Shown: positions 63,021-64,000 of the stretch, piece by piece | How positions within the stretch are numbered: the stretch's first letter is position 1 | Layout of the letters: each line of letters begins with the position of its first letter | DNA from: Porphyra umbilicalis | Taxonomy: Eukaryota; Rhodophyta; Bangiophyceae; Bangiales; Bangiaceae | Length of the DNA stretch: 64,000 nucleotides | NCBI GenBank assembly: GCA_002049455.2 | Contig: KV918807.1 | Location: 1-64,000 of the forward strand | Direction: 5' to 3' | Program-made: the position numbers and the translations under genes | The notes under the pieces: model-generated | What the model was told of the DNA's origin: nothing | The model's database searches: none | Seen by the model: only the letters and a program-made list of their open reading frames with translations

Positions 63021-64000
63021 TGGGCACCCTGAGCGACGACACGGTGCGCCTCGTTAAGAGCACCGCTCCAGCCCTCAAGGTCCACGGCGGCGCCGTCGTT
63101 GAAGGCTTCTACGCGCTCCTCTTTGAGAAGCACCCCACCGCCGCCGCCTACTTCAACGTCGGCCCGACCGACGGCGCCGGCGGGCGCCGCGGGCAGTCCA
63201 AGGCCCCAATCCAGCGGCTGGGCATGGCCGTCCTCTTCTACGCCGAGTCGATCGACAAGCTCGATACGCTCGGCCCCGTCCTCGAGCGCATCTCGGCCAA
63301 GCACGTGAGCCGCAGCATCCCCAACGAGTTTTACCCGATCATCGGCTCGTGCCTCCTCCAATCCATCGGCACCGTGCTCGGCGAGGCAGCGTCGCCCGCG
63401 GTCATTGGCGCGTGGACAGAGGCGTACGGCTTCCTCGCCGACGCGCTCATGGCGACCGAGGCCAAGATTGCGGCCCGTCTGGCAGCGTCGGCGAGCGGGT
63501 GGACCGGCTATGCGCCGTTTGTGGTGGCATCGGTGACCAAGGAGGCGGTGCCGCCGCCGGGGCGCGCCGCGTCCCTCGTCCTCCGCCCCGCAGGGTGGGC
63601 AGACGGCCGCGCGCCGGTGGCGCCGGCGTGGAAGGCGGGCCACTACGTCGGCCTGCGCGTGCCCGTGCCGGCATCCGCCGGCGGCGGCGACGACGACGCG
63701 GCGGGCGCCGTCACCCGCCGCACCCTTTTTGTCACCTCCCCGCCGGCGGCCGCCGACCTCCGCGTCACGCTCGTTGCTGGCCCAGACGTGCCCGCCGACC
63801 CGGTCGTCGAGGCGCTCATGAACTACACGCCGGGCACGGGCGTGGAGGTCAGCGCGCCGCTCGGTTCCTTTACGTGGGACAGCCCAGTGCTCGGGACGTG
63901 CCTCCCGGACGCGCCGGCGGTCTTTGTCACGTCGGTGCCGGGCCTCCCCGAGGTGGCCACCATGGTGCGGGCGGCGTTGACCGCCGGCCGCGCCGTCACC
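63021..64000 (+). CDS. Flavohemoglobin-like protein, copy 2, partial at window end
   Basis: ATG at 63021 in 'ctaccaccATGG'. 326 codons are present, open at the window edge and unbroken. It is very similar to the gene at 50386-51706: GALSDD/GTLSDD start, STAPALKVHGGAVVEGFYAL, YFNVGPTDG, proximal His in ISAKHVSRSIPNEFYPIIGS, and EAYGFLADALMATEAKIAAR. As in copy 1, the reductase half keeps PAWKAGHYVGLRVPVP but has RRTLFVTS in place of the FAD R-x-Y-S motif, and SVPGLPEVATMV in place of the NAD(P) glycine loop. Because both copies share these changes, the substitutions predate the duplication. Copy 2 has shorter linkers (GGRRGQS rather than poly-Gly) and no frame breaks, so it confirms the reading of copy 1. 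Confidence 0.85.

Overview
The window looks like nuclear DNA of a red alga, most likely a bangiophyte of the Porphyra/Pyropia type. This rests on gene content, not on a database search. The reasons are: very high GC with long G/C homopolymers in coding sequence; large intronless genes beside housekeeping genes with one or two short GT-AG introns; a nuclear, plastid-targeted biotin carboxylase (in red algae the other bacterial-type ACCase subunits are plastid-encoded); a plastid elongation factor P; a bacterial-type uL13 fitting the mitoribosome; and four preproteins whose N-termini share an 'AFV' signature, in line with the N-terminal Phe reported for red algal transit peptides.

Layout, left to right. 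1-5.7 kb: a TGGATGGG-rich inverted-repeat element and a small C2H2 zinc-finger gene. 5.7-9.3 kb: a divergent bZIP-like gene and mitochondrial uL13. 10.1-15.1 kb: a 1638-aa SOS1/NHX7-type Na+/H+ antiporter on the minus strand. 16.2-17.2 kb: a hAT-like non-autonomous element with an 8-bp target duplication. 17.9-18.8 kb: an undescribed plastid-targeted repeat protein with five [W/Y/M]SP stickers, the main candidate discovery here. 19.9-21.1 kb: a glutathione peroxidase with a bipartite thylakoid-lumen presequence. 21.4-23.8 kb: an unrecognised nuclear-type gene. 25.1-31.4 kb: a very large SNF5/SMARCB1-family gene. 31.4-37.5 kb: gene-free DNA with repeats and TA-flanked MITEs. 37.5-39.4 kb: a bZIP factor. 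39.4-41.7 kb: an inverted-repeat element with a nested MITE. 41.7-49.7 kb: a housekeeping cluster (accC, eL6, a B12D/MLRQ-like protein, eIF5A, plastid EF-P). 50.4-51.7 kb: a flavohemoglobin-like gene. 52.5-56.6 kb: a 4.1-kb DNA transposon with a DDE-like transposase. 57.3-60.6 kb: a MIT plus PRONE-domain RhoGEF. 61.5 kb: tRNA-Val(CAC) with an insertion in its D-loop. 63.0-64.0 kb: a second flavohemoglobin-like gene cut by the window end.

The genes do not form operons. Themes that join them: plastid function (putative Rubisco linker, accC, EF-P, lumenal GPX), translation (uL13m, eL6, eIF5A, EF-P, tRNA), chromatin and transcription (SNF5, bZIPs), ion and redox stress (SOS1, GPX, flavohemoglobins) and Rho signalling (PRONE). 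Several proline/glycine-rich genes change reading frame exactly at long G or C runs, so their coordinates are approximate. Such breaks may be assembly errors and should not be read as pseudogenes without checking.
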